64,000 bases of DNA, taken from contig CAWIUF010000056.1 in the NCBI GenBank assembly GCA_963839095.1, positions 124,001 through 188,000 on the forward strand, in the 5' to 3' direction. Every line of letters begins with the position of its first letter. Position 1 is the stretch's first letter. The DNA is from Palsa-504 sp963839095. Its GTDB lineage: Bacteria; Actinomycetota; Actinomycetes; Streptosporangiales; Streptosporangiaceae. A program made the position numbers and the translations under genes. This document shows, one piece after another, positions 53,715 to 62,275 of the stretch. The notes below the pieces were generated by a model. The model saw only the letters and a program-made list of their open reading frames with translations. It did not search any database and was not told the origin of the DNA.

Positions 53715-55475
53715 GCCAGGACACGGACGTCAGGGCGGCGGACCCGGTGCTGGGACGCCTGGCCGACGCGATCCTCATCCCGCCGTTCCCCGACACGACC
53801 GCCCCGGGCTGGATGCTCGACGCGCTCGGCCGGGGCCTGGCCGGCGTCACCTTGTTCGGGCAGAACATCGCGGCGCCCGGGCAGGTGCACGCGCTCACCG
53901 CCGCGCTGCGCGCGGCAGCCGCCGGGCACGACCCGGTGATCGCGATCGACGAGGAGGGCGGCGACGTCACCCGGGTCGCCTACGCCGACGGCAGCCCGGT
54001 CCCGGGCAACGCCGCCCTGGGCGCGGTGGACGACATCGCCCTGACCCAGGCGGTGTACCGCTCGACCGGCGCCGACCTGGCCGCGCTGGGGATCAACTTC
54101 GACCTCGCGCCGTGCGCCGACGTGCTGGGCACGGCGGACAGCCCGGCCGTCGGAACCCGTTCGTTCGGCGCGGATACCGGCCTGGTGTCACGGCACACCG
54201 CCGCCGCCGTGGCCGGGCTGCAGAGTGCGGGCGTGGCCGCGTGCACCAAGCATTTTCCCGGGCACGGCCGCACCGGCACCGATACCCACGAGGCCATCGC
54301 CACCATCGAGGGCAGCCTGGCCGAGCTGCGCCTGGTCGACCTGCCGCCGTTCGAGGCGGCGATCAGGGCTGGCACTCTCGCCATCATGCCGAGCCACCTG
54401 CGGGTACCCGAGCTCACCGGCGACCTGCCCGCCACGGTGTCGGCCGCGGCGATTACCGGGCTGCTCCGCGGCGAGCTCGGCTTTACCGGAGTGATCGTCT
54501 CCGACGCGCTGGAGATGCGGGCGACGAGGGACATGTTCGGCATCCCGGGGGCCGCGGTGCTGGCCGTGGCGGCAGGCACCGACCTGCTCTGCCTGGGCCG
54601 GGACGGGGGCGAGGACGAGTACCTCGCGGTCCGCGACGCGCTGGTGGCCGCGGTGCGCGACGGCACGCTGGACGGGGCGCGGCTGGAGGAGGCCGCCGAC
54701 CGGGTCGCGCGCCTGCGCGGGGGCCTGGCGCGCGCCCGGTTGTCCGGCACGGACCCGGCCGCGCCGGTCACGGCCGGCCGGTCACGGCGGGCCGGTCGCA
54801 GCCGGGCCGGTCACGGCTGGCGCCGGTACTGACAGTACGGGCCCGGATCACGGATCTGGATGTCCGGGTCTGGATAATGCGGGTCTGGAAGGTACGGCTC
54901 CGGGAGTGGGGCTGGTCGCGGCCCGGCGTGCGGTGCGGGTTTCCGGGCCGCGCCGGACGCTGGACCGCCCGGTCATCATCGAGGTCGAGCCGCGGGAGAA
55001 CATCGCCGCGGGACGGTTCGGATGGGGACTGGGGCCGTGGGCGCCGCCCGGCAGCGTGTACCGGGTCGGCCCTTCCGGGCGGCCGGTCAGCGTCATCGAG
55101 CCCAGGACGGACGGCAACGCGGAGACAGGGCCGGACGGTGATAAGGAGCCGAGGCCGGACAGTAACGCGGAACCAGGGACGGACGGTAACGCGAGGTCCC
55201 GGCCGGACGGGAACGGAGAACCCGGGGACACGGGTGTCGCGGGGATCCTGGCCGCGGCGGCCGGGCGCTCGCTCGTCGTGGCGGTCCGCGACGCGCACCG
55301 GGACCAGCAGACCCGGTCGCTGGTCGGCGCCCTGCTGGCGGCGCGCCCCGATCTGGTCCTGGTCGAGATGGGCCTGCCGTTCTGGCACCCTCCGGAGGGC
55401 ACCTCCTACCTGGCTACCTACGGCGCCTCCCGGGCCAGCGCGACCGCCGCCGCCGAACTCCTGGGGCTGGTGTAG
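53711..55475 (+). CDS. nagZ: Beta-N-acetylhexosaminidase, GH3 NagZ type, with repetitive linkers; apparent frameshift
   Basis: This is an enzyme of about 587 residues. The catalytic barrel carries KHFPGHGRTGTDTHEA, the GH3 NagZ loop whose Asp-His pair is the acid/base. The nucleophile Asp lies in VIVSDALEM. NagZ removes GlcNAc from MurNAc-peptides or chitin fragments. After residue 350 a run of VTAG-type repeats breaks the frame (54832 stop). The shifted frame continues with RRAVRVSGPRRTLDRPVIIE, a second Asn/Asp/Gly-rich linker, and a C-terminal domain ending ASATAAAELLGLV. No signal peptide is present. It follows the transporter permeases with ATGA coupling, so the imported sugar is probably cleaved inside the cell. 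Confidence 0.85.
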
Positions 55476-55617
55476 CGAGGAACCCTGCTAACGCGAGGGA
55501 TCTCGGACCGCAGGAAGTACGCGATCCTGTGCTCCGGCGGCGCGTCCGGCGCGTAGGACGAGTGACGCCATGGTGTGGGTGCCAGGGTGTCCCGGGTGGG
55601 CGCGACTAACACTCAAT

Positions 55618-55663
55618 GCCACATCGATGTCGCAGTAACGACATCAGCGCCACATTGATGTCG
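55618..55663. repeat. Repeated 15-mer GCCACATYGATGTCG in a convergent gap
   Basis: Copies at 55618-55632 and 55649-55663 differ at one base and are 31 bp apart, three helical turns. Each contains a near-palindromic ACATCGATGT. They lie in the 324-bp gap between the ends of nagZ and the membrane protein, where no gene is visible. Confidence 0.7.
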
Positions 55664-55799
55664 TACTGACCGTCGGCGGAGGGCCCAGGTGAGTGACGGC
55701 GGGGCTGGTGCGATCGGGCTGAGATTCCGGCGGGAGGGCCAGGCCGGGAGCGTCGCGGGGTAGCTGGCCAGGTGGCGTCACGGGGTGGCTGGGGTGGCG

Positions 55800-57689
55800 T
55801 CACGGGGTGGGGGTGGGACGTGGCTGGGGGGGCGTCGGATGCTGGGTGGCGTACGGGGTGGAGGTGGGGGTTGCTGAGGGGGACGGCGTGGCGGTGCGGG
55901 TCGGACGGGCGGGGGTGGCGGTGGGATACAGCTGGGCGGCGGGGGTGGGGGTGGTCGAGGGGGTCGGCGTGGCGCCGGGCTGGGGTGGCGGGGGCAGGGA
56001 GGGGCTCAGGTCGGTGAGCAGGTTGGTGTCGTAGGTCAAGATGATGTACGGGCCGAATTCGTAGACGTGGGACGGCGGGCCGAACCGGTTGCGGACCTGC
56101 CAGGGGGCGATCGGGTCCAGCGGGACCGGCGGGTTCATCACGACCACGAAGTTGGCGTTGTGGCGGCTCGGGTCGTACCAGTTCTGGTCGAACTCGTACG
56201 GGCCGGCGCCGACATCGCTGTTGTAGAAGCGCACCGACCGGACGCTGACGGCGCCGCCGCTGGCCAGCGTGGTGGTGTTGGCGATGCCGTAGCTGCTGAG
56301 GCCGTAGGTCAGGTGGTGGGCGACGAGCCAGTCGGCCAGGTCCTGGGTCACGGCCGGGCGGGACGGCTGGGCGACCGAGTAGCCGAGCGCGGCCAGGTAG
56401 CAGGCCAGCACCACGGCCAGGGCCGGGGTCAGCCGGGCGGACATCAGGCGGCGGCCGAGCATCCGGCCCGCGAGTACGGCGCCGGCCGGCAGCACGCCGG
56501 CCATCTCGCGGGCGCTCCAGTACGTGGCGGGCACCGTGCTGAGCAGGTAAGCGGCCACGTTGACGAGGATCCCGACGGTCAGTATCTGGGCGACCCGGTC
56601 CGGGCAGCGGAAGAAGCGCCGCAGGACGAGGCAGAGCCCGGTGACGGCCAGGACCAGTCCGACCAGGTGCAGGAACGCGATGGCCGCGTCCAGGCCGGGT
56701 GCGGTGATGCCGAAGAAATCCGCGCCGTAGAGCCCGAACACGCTCTCCACGGCGAGCCAGGAGTGGGCCGACAGCTCGCTGACCGGGGCCAGCGAATTCT
56801 GCACCGGGAGCACGGAATACCCGCCGTGGGCACCGATCTCCTTGACCACCTTCGAGGTGATCACGACCGACGCTCCGGCGGCCAGTATCAGCGACAGGTC
56901 GAACCAGGCCGACCGCAGGCCTTCGCGGCGCTGCACCAGGGCCTGGTAGGCCCGGATGCCGGATACCGCGGCCAGCGGGGCCACTCCGATCAGCAGGGCC
57001 AGCTGGTCGGCGATGTCGACCCAGACCAGCATGACGCTGATCAGGACGGCGGTGTACCAGCGGCGCGGGAAGCGGTCGAGCACCAGCCAGGTCAGCAGCA
57101 GGGGCGCCTGGGTGCCGATGTGGTCGGGCTGGAAGACCAGGATGAAGACGCCGGGGCCGAGCTGCGGCGCGATCATGATGCCAGCCGCGACGAGCATCCG
57201 GACGACGCCCTCGCGGCCGGTGGCGCGGCCGCGGGCGAGCATCGCCCCGGTCAGCACGACCAGGGTGTAGCTGATCGCCGCGGACACGTGCAGCACGTCC
57301 GCCTGCAGCCCGCGGACCAGCTCCACGAGCATGTACTCGGGCAGTTCGGTGGTGTAGAAGGACACGTCGGTGACGGTCCAGCCGCGCAGCATCGGGTTGC
57401 CGTGCAGCATGTCCCATGCTTGCAGCGCGTTCGACGCGCCGTCCGAGCCGACTCCCGCGGTCCGGGATAGGTGCAGGTAGCACAGGTAGAGCCCGATGCC
57501 CACGGCGATCAGGCCCGCGAGCCAGGCCAGCCGGATCACCCAGCGGGCACGCCACCACGGACGGCGCCCCGGTGCGGAGTCGTCCGCCGCATGGCCGGGG
57601 GCGCTCTGCGGCACATCCCCGGCGTCGGCCACGGCCACGGCCGAGGTGGCCGGCGGCTCTTCTCGTGACCCGGATTCTGGCTCGGACAT
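55800..57689 (-). CDS. GT-C-like polytopic membrane protein
   Basis: This 629-residue protein has an acidic N-terminus and a first helix near 55-75. The first outer loop reads GSDGASNALQAWDMLHGNP, with an Asp at the place of the GT-C/GT39 catalytic acid. About ten more helices follow. A globular region (about 480-570) and a Pro/Thr/Ser-rich tail of about 60 residues complete the protein. Lipid-linked sugar transfer is the family role, but this is an inference. The ATG at 57689 has GGGGGA upstream. The repetitive tail continues in another frame past the stop, so the true end may be a little further. It diverges from the Rrf2 gene. Confidence 0.7.
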   Translation of the reverse strand: MSEPESGSREEPPATSAVAVADAGDVPQSAPGHAADDSAPGRRPWWRARWVIRLAWLAGLIAVGIGLYLCYLHLSRTAGVGSDGASNALQAWDMLHGNPMLRGWTVTDVSFYTTELPEYMLVELVRGLQADVLHVSAAISYTLVVLTGAMLARGRATGREGVVRMLVAAGIMIAPQLGPGVFILVFQPDHIGTQAPLLLTWLVLDRFPRRWYTAVLISVMLVWVDIADQLALLIGVAPLAAVSGIRAYQALVQRREGLRSAWFDLSLILAAGASVVITSKVVKEIGAHGGYSVLPVQNSLAPVSELSAHSWLAVESVFGLYGADFFGITAPGLDAAIAFLHLVGLVLAVTGLCLVLRRFFRCPDRVAQILTVGILVNVAAYLLSTVPATYWSAREMAGVLPAGAVLAGRMLGRRLMSARLTPALAVVLACYLAALGYSVAQPSRPAVTQDLADWLVAHHLTYGLSSYGIANTTTLASGGAVSVRSVRFYNSDVGAGPYEFDQNWYDPSRHNANFVVVMNPPVPLDPIAPWQVRNRFGPPSHVYEFGPYIILTYDTNLLTDLSPSLPPPPQPGATPTPSTTPTPAAQLYPTATPARPTRTATPSPSATPTSTPYATQHPTPPQPRPTPTP

Positions 57690-57803
57690 GATCCCCCAGG
57701 CCGGTCGCTGACGTCCGTTAGAGAGGCTACCGGACGGTGGCGATCGGTGACGGCCAGCGGCGTAATGCGAGAAAAGCGGTGGGGAACGTGCATAATGGCC
57801 CTC

Positions 57804-58253
57804 ATGCGATTGTCTGCCCGGGCTGACTATGCGCTGCGTGCCGCGATCGAGCTGGCCGCGGCCAGCAGCGGCCATGTTACGGCCGATCAGCTTGCCCGTG
57901 CTCAGCAGATTCCGGGCAAGTTCCTGGAGACTATCCTGACCCAGCTCCGGCGGGCCGGGCTGATCCGCAGCCAGCGCGGGCCCGACGGCGGTTTCTGGCT
58001 GGCGCGCCCGGCGGCCGAGATCTCGCTGGCGGACATCATCAGGGCCATCGACGGGCAGCTGCTCGGGGTCCGGGGCGAGCGTCCCGAGAACGTCACCTAC
58101 CCGGGCGTGGCCGAGCCGCTGCAGCAGGTGTGGATCGCGCTACGGGCGAACGAGCGAGCCGTGCTCGAGCAGGTGACGCTGGCCGACATCGTGTCGGGGA
58201 CCCTGCCGGACATGGTCCAGCACCTGACGGAAAACCCCAGCGCCTGGGTCTGA
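57804..58253 (+). CDS. Rrf2 family regulator without cysteines
   Basis: This 149-residue winged-helix protein starts MRLSARADYALRAAIELAAA. It has the Rrf2 HTH (VTADQLARAQQIPGKFLETI) and wing (RSQRGPDGGFWLARPAAEIS). It has no Cys at all, so it cannot hold the Fe-S cluster of IscR/NsrR-type members and probably responds to another signal. CATAAT lies 7 nt before the ATG at 57804, which suggests a leaderless transcript. An ATG at 57795 is also in frame. Confidence 0.88.
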   Translation: MRLSARADYALRAAIELAAASSGHVTADQLARAQQIPGKFLETILTQLRRAGLIRSQRGPDGGFWLARPAAEISLADIIRAIDGQLLGVRGERPENVTYPGVAEPLQQVWIALRANERAVLEQVTLADIVSGTLPDMVQHLTENPSAWV

Positions 58254-58333
58254 GGCTCAGTTCCCCGTTTCCGCCTGAGGCTCAGTTCTCAGCTGGGCCG
58301 GGATTCAGGCCCGGCCGGACGGGCCGCCAGCCT

Positions 58334-58741
58334 TCAGACCGACACCATGCCAGGCGCGTCGCCCGCGAACTCCAGGCTCGCGTCGTCGTCCGGGACCATG
58401 GTGCTGATCGGCACGAAGCCGCGCTCGCCGTTCAGCCTGACGTTCGCGTCCGCGGGGACCCGCAGGCCAGGCTCGCGGGGACCGCCGAGAACCGGCTCGC
58501 TCTGCAGCTCGGCGAGGGCGAAGTTGTCCGACACCTCACGGAACACCTGGGACAAGGGCGTGTTGAGGGCGCCGCAGATCGCGGCGAGCAGTTCGGAAGA
58601 AGCCTCTTTCTGCCCGCGCTCGACCTCCGACAGGTAACCCAGCGATACGCGTGCCGAGGCGGAGACCTCCCGCAACGTGCGACCCTGCCGCAAGCGCAGC
58701 CGACGAAGCACGTCACCTAGCAGCTGACGGAGCAACACCAT
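58334..58741 (-). CDS. clgR: XRE-family activator ClgR
   Basis: This 135-residue protein starts MVLLRQLLGDVLRRLRLRQG and continues TLREVSASARVSLGYLSEVE RGQKEASSELL, nearly the consensus ClgR helix-turn-helix. ClgR activates clp protease and chaperone genes in actinobacteria and is itself a Clp substrate through its C-terminal residues. The acidic tail here ends GMVSV. Its place just downstream of cinA matches Streptomyces and relatives. Confidence 0.93.
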   Translation of the reverse strand: MVLLRQLLGDVLRRLRLRQGRTLREVSASARVSLGYLSEVERGQKEASSELLAAICGALNTPLSQVFREVSDNFALAELQSEPVLGGPREPGLRVPADANVRLNGERGFVPISTMVPDDDASLEFAGDAPGMVSV

Positions 58742-58854
58742 CGCCGCACTCCCTTCCCCGTGGCCGATACCGCCGACACCTCCACCGTACCTGGACTAAC
58801 CGTGAGTCCGCGAGATCATGCCAGTTCGTGTTCGCTGCCAACGTAACGCTGTAA

Positions 58855-59439
58855 TCAGTAACTCTCTTCCCGAAGCCGGCCGAGCAACAGCCCCAGCACA
58901 TGCTCCACTGTCAGTCTACGTATTTCGTGCCGGTCCCCGGCCAGCGCGATCGTCCGCACCACCGTGTCGTCGGCGACGCTGACCGCGATGTGCGCGGTGC
59001 CCACCGGCTGGCCGTCGGCGGAGGCGGGCCCGGCGACCCCGGTGGTGGCCACCCCGTAGGTGGCGCCGAGCCGGGCCCGGACGCCCTGGGCCATCGCCGC
59101 GGCGACCGGCGGGTAGATGGCGCCGTGCCGGCGGAGCATCACCGCGTCGACGCCGAGGAGCTCGGCCTTCAGCTCGGTGGCGTAGGCGACCACGCCGCCG
59201 CGGAAGGCCTCGGAGGAGCCGGGCACGTCGGTCAGCGCGGCCGCGACGAGCCCGCCGGTCAGCGACTCGGCCACGGCCACCGTCTGGCCGCCGGCCCGCA
59301 GCCGCTCGAGGACCTGGCCCGCCAGCTGGCGGGCCGCCTCGCCCGCGGACGACCCCAGGGCACCCGAGGGCCCCGGCGACCCGCCAGACCCCGAAGCCGG
59401 CGGTGAGCCCGGTGACCCCGACTCCTCAACCACGATCAT
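58855..59439 (-). CDS. cinA: CinA C-terminal domain protein (nicotinamide-nucleotide amidase)
   Basis: This is a 194-residue, PncC-type short CinA. A Pro/Gly/Ser-rich N-terminus of about 35 residues precedes the domain with TVAVAESLTGGLVAAALTDV, FRGGVVAYATELKAELLGVD and GVATTGVAGPASADGQPVGT. The family converts NMN to nicotinate mononucleotide in NAD salvage. The ATG at 59439 overlaps the pgsA stop (ATGA) and has GGGGAGG upstream. Confidence 0.92.
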   Translation of the reverse strand: MIVVEESGSPGSPPASGSGGSPGPSGALGSSAGEAARQLAGQVLERLRAGGQTVAVAESLTGGLVAAALTDVPGSSEAFRGGVVAYATELKAELLGVDAVMLRRHGAIYPPVAAAMAQGVRARLGATYGVATTGVAGPASADGQPVGTAHIAVSVADDTVVRTIALAGDRHEIRRLTVEHVLGLLLGRLREESY

Positions 59440-60042
59440 GCCTCCCCTGATCCTGAAACCCTGGCCGGCCCGGTGGCTGCTCCCGCCGCCGGTCCCGAAC
59501 GACGGAGCCGCACCGCCTGGAACACGTAGTCGACACCGGTCACCACCGTAGCCACAACCGCCGCCGCCATGAAGAGCTCGCGCACCACCCCCGGCGGGCT
59601 CAGCGCGGCCGGGCAGCACATACAGGCAGATCGCGACGACCTGAAGGAGGGTCTTGAGCTTGCCGCCGCGGCTGGCCGCGATCACGCCCCGGCGGATCAC
59701 CCAGAACCGCAGCGCGGTCACCCCGAGCTCCCGGAACATGATCACGCCGGTGACCCACCATGGCAGTTCGCCGAGCGCGGACAGCCCGATCAGGGCCGCG
59801 CCGGTCAGCGCCTTGTCGGCCACCGGATCGGCGATCTTGCCGAAGTCGGTCACCAGCCCGCGGCTGCGGGCCAGCCGCCCGTCCAGCAGGTCGGTGAACG
59901 ACGCGACGCAGAACGTGCCGAGCGCCGCCAGCCGCCAGGCCGTGCCGCCCGTGACCAGGAAGACGAGGAAGACCGGGACGAGGACGATGCGAACCATCGT
60001 GAGGACGTTCGCCACATTCCAGAGTCCGGCCTCGTGGGTCAC
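59436..60042 (-). CDS. pgsA: CDP-diacylglycerol-glycerol-3-phosphate phosphatidyltransferase, one apparent frameshift
   Basis: This is an integral membrane enzyme of about 202 residues making phosphatidylglycerol phosphate. It contains the full CDP-alcohol phosphotransferase motif: DG, AR, G, D and D in DLLDGRLARSRG then TDFGKIADPVADK. The last 60 residues (VRELFMAAAVVATVVTGVDY) are in another frame, joined by removing one G from CCCGGCC near 59612. As this gene is normally essential, the break is probably a sequence error. GTG 60042 overlaps the rimO stop (GTGA). Confidence 0.9.
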
Positions 60043-61463
60043 CGCGGCTTCACGTCGGCAATCAGGTCGACTCCGTCGGAGCCGGTGACCACGGCGCGAA
60101 CCATGTCCCCGGCGGCTAGCGGGGCGTCGGAGATGACGGTGGTCACCCCGTCGACCTCGGGGGCCTGGTGGGCGGCGCGGCCCAGGTAACTTCCGTCCGG
60201 CCCGTCCTCGGACGGCTCCTCGATCAGCACGTCCAGGGTCTCGCCCAGCCGGTTCTCGGCCCGCTGCGTCATCAGCTCGTCGGCCAGCGCGGCGAACTCC
60301 TCGACCCGGCGGGAAATCTCGGCCGCGTCCAGCTGTCCGGACAGCGACGCCGCCTCGGTGCCGTCCTCGTCGGAGTAGCCGAAGATCCCGATCGCGTCCA
60401 GCCCGGCGTGGCTCAGGAAGGCCTCGAGCTCGGCCAGGTCGTCCGCGGTCTCGCCGGGGAAGCCGACGATGAAGTTGGACCGCACCCCGGCCTGCGGGCT
60501 GAGCTCGCGGATCTGGTCGAGGAGGGCGAGGAAGCGCTCGCGGTCGCCGAACCGCCGCATGGCCCGCAGCACCCGGCCGCTGGCGTGCTGGAACGACAGG
60601 TCGAAATAGGGAGCGACGCCGGGCGTGCCCGCGATCACCTCGACCAGCCCCGGCCGCAGCTCGGCGGGCTGCAGGTAGCTGATCCGGACCCGCTCGATCC
60701 CCTCGGTGGCGGCCAGGTCGGGCAGGACCTCCTCGAGCAGCCGCAGGTTGCCCAGGTCCTTGCCGTAGGAGGTGGAGTTCTCGCTGACCAGGACCAGCTC
60801 GCGCACGCCGTTGGCGGCCAGCCAGCGGGCCTCGGCCAAGATCTCGGGCGGGCGGCGGGAGACGAACGCGCCGCGGAAGGAGGGGATGGCGCAGAAGGTG
60901 CACCGGCGGTCGCAGCCGGACGCGATCTTCAGCGGGGCGACCACGCCGCCGGACAGCCGGCGCCGGAACACGCCGCCGTCCGGGCCCGTCCACGGCGCGG
61001 CGGGAGCCTCGGGCGGCGCCGGGCGCTGGAGCGGCTGGCGGTCGGCGGGGCTGATGGGCAGCAGGGTGCGGCGGTCCCTGGCCACGTGCGCGGGGCGCTT
61101 GCGGCCGGCCAGCACGTCGTCGAGCCGGGCGCCGATCTCGCCGTAGTCGTCGAAGCTGAGTACCTGCGCCTCGGGCAGCTCGCCGGCCAGGTCGGTGCCG
61201 TACCGCTCGGCCAGGCAGCCGACGGCCGCGACCTTGGCGCCCGACTCGGCGGCGGCCAGCAGCTCGTCGATGGATTCCTGCTTGGCCGCCTGGATGAAGC
61301 CGCAGGTGTTCACGAGGACGACGCTGGCGTCGCCGTCGTCGGTCAGCTCCCAGCCGGACGCGGTCAGGCGCGCCGCGAGTTCCTCGGAGTCGACCTCGTT
61401 ACGCGCGCAGCCGAGAGTGACCAGGTTGACGGTGCGGGGCGCGGACGCCGGACGTGGAGACAC
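60039..61463 (-). CDS. rimO: Ribosomal protein S12 methylthiotransferase RimO
   Basis: This 474-residue radical-SAM enzyme adds a methylthio group to an Asp of S12. The N-terminal UPF0004 domain begins VNLVTLGCARNEVDSEEL and has VLVNTCGFI and VGCLAERYG for the auxiliary Fe-S cluster. The radical-SAM motif is CDRRCTFC. A C-terminal TRAM domain ends the chain. It is coupled to pgsA by GTGA. A Pro-rich insert separates the first two domains. Confidence 0.96.
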   Translation of the reverse strand: MSPRPASAPRTVNLVTLGCARNEVDSEELAARLTASGWELTDDGDASVVLVNTCGFIQAAKQESIDELLAAAESGAKVAAVGCLAERYGTDLAGELPEAQVLSFDDYGEIGARLDDVLAGRKRPAHVARDRRTLLPISPADRQPLQRPAPPEAPAAPWTGPDGGVFRRRLSGGVVAPLKIASGCDRRCTFCAIPSFRGAFVSRRPPEILAEARWLAANGVRELVLVSENSTSYGKDLGNLRLLEEVLPDLAATEGIERVRISYLQPAELRPGLVEVIAGTPGVAPYFDLSFQHASGRVLRAMRRFGDRERFLALLDQIRELSPQAGVRSNFIVGFPGETADDLAELEAFLSHAGLDAIGIFGYSDEDGTEAASLSGQLDAAEISRRVEEFAALADELMTQRAENRLGETLDVLIEEPSEDGPDGSYLGRAAHQAPEVDGVTTVISDAPLAAGDMVRAVVTGSDGVDLIADVKPR

Positions 61464-62218
61464 ACCGAGAGCCTACCCAGCGGCCTGGGTACTCGTTCGC
61501 CGGGACTGAAGCTCAACGTCACCGGCACCGTGCTGTCCGGGTTCTGGCGCTGGCCGTTGACGGTGAGGATGACACCGCCGGGATTGCCCAGCCGGACGGC
61601 CACGGCCTGCTTCTCGGTCCACTTCATCGAGGCGCCCGCCTGGATGACGCCCATGTAGAGCTGGGTCCCGTCGCTGCTGCTGGTCAGCTGGACCCAGCAG
61701 TCCTCGGTGGCGGTGAGCTTGATCACCACGTCGTCCGCGGTCGGCGTGGGCGACGGCGTGGGCCGGGCCGACGCCTTGGCGGAGGCGGTGGCCGGGTGCG
61801 CGGGCGCCGCGACGGGCCTGGACCCAGCGCCCGAGCCGTTGTCCGACACCAGCCGGTAGGCACCGAACCCGATGATGGCCAGCAGCACCACGCCGACGAT
61901 CAGGCCGAGGCCCGGCCCGCGCCGCCGCTCGCGCAGCTTGACCGGCCGGGACGGCTCGAACACGTCGGCCGCCCTGATCGACCCGGGCGATCCGTGCTCC
62001 GTGTCGTACGTCCTGACCAGCGGGACCGGGTCGGTGCCGACGACGCCGGCGATGCTGCGGATATGCCCGCGAGCGTAGAAGTCACCGCCGCACTGGGAGA
62101 AGTCGTCCTGCTCGATGTCCCGGATGATCGATTCCCTGATCCGGGTCTGCTCGCTGACCTGGGTGACGCTGAGACCGGCCTGACGGCGGGCTTCCGCCAG
62201 GGTTTCGCCGATGCTCAC
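61364..62218 (-). CDS. RodZ-like HTH membrane protein (DUF4115)
   Basis: This is a protein of about 284 residues. The cytoplasmic HTH SIGETLAEARRQAGLSVTQV is followed by the RodZ-typical FSQCGGDFYARGHIRSIAGV, one transmembrane helix (GLGLIVGVVLLAIIGFGAY), a Pro/Ala linker and a C-terminal DUF4115 domain (EDCWVQLTSSSDGTQLYMGV). GTG 62218 has GGAGG at correct spacing and is preferred to GTG 62230. The final 35 codons run into rimO in another frame. A one-base shift near 61490 would give a stop at about 61470, a more natural end. Confidence 0.85.
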   Translation of the reverse strand: MSIGETLAEARRQAGLSVTQVSEQTRIRESIIRDIEQDDFSQCGGDFYARGHIRSIAGVVGTDPVPLVRTYDTEHGSPGSIRAADVFEPSRPVKLRERRRGPGLGLIVGVVLLAIIGFGAYRLVSDNGSGAGSRPVAAPAHPATASAKASARPTPSPTPTADDVVIKLTATEDCWVQLTSSSDGTQLYMGVIQAGASMKWTEKQAVAVRLGNPGGVILTVNGQRQNPDSTVPVTLSFSPGERVPRPLGRLSVCLHVRRPRPAPSTWSLSAARVTRSTPRNSRRA

Positions 62219-62275
62219 GCCCGCCTCCACGTCCCCATGAGTCGCTGTCAGGAGACAGCATAGAGGTATGAGTTG

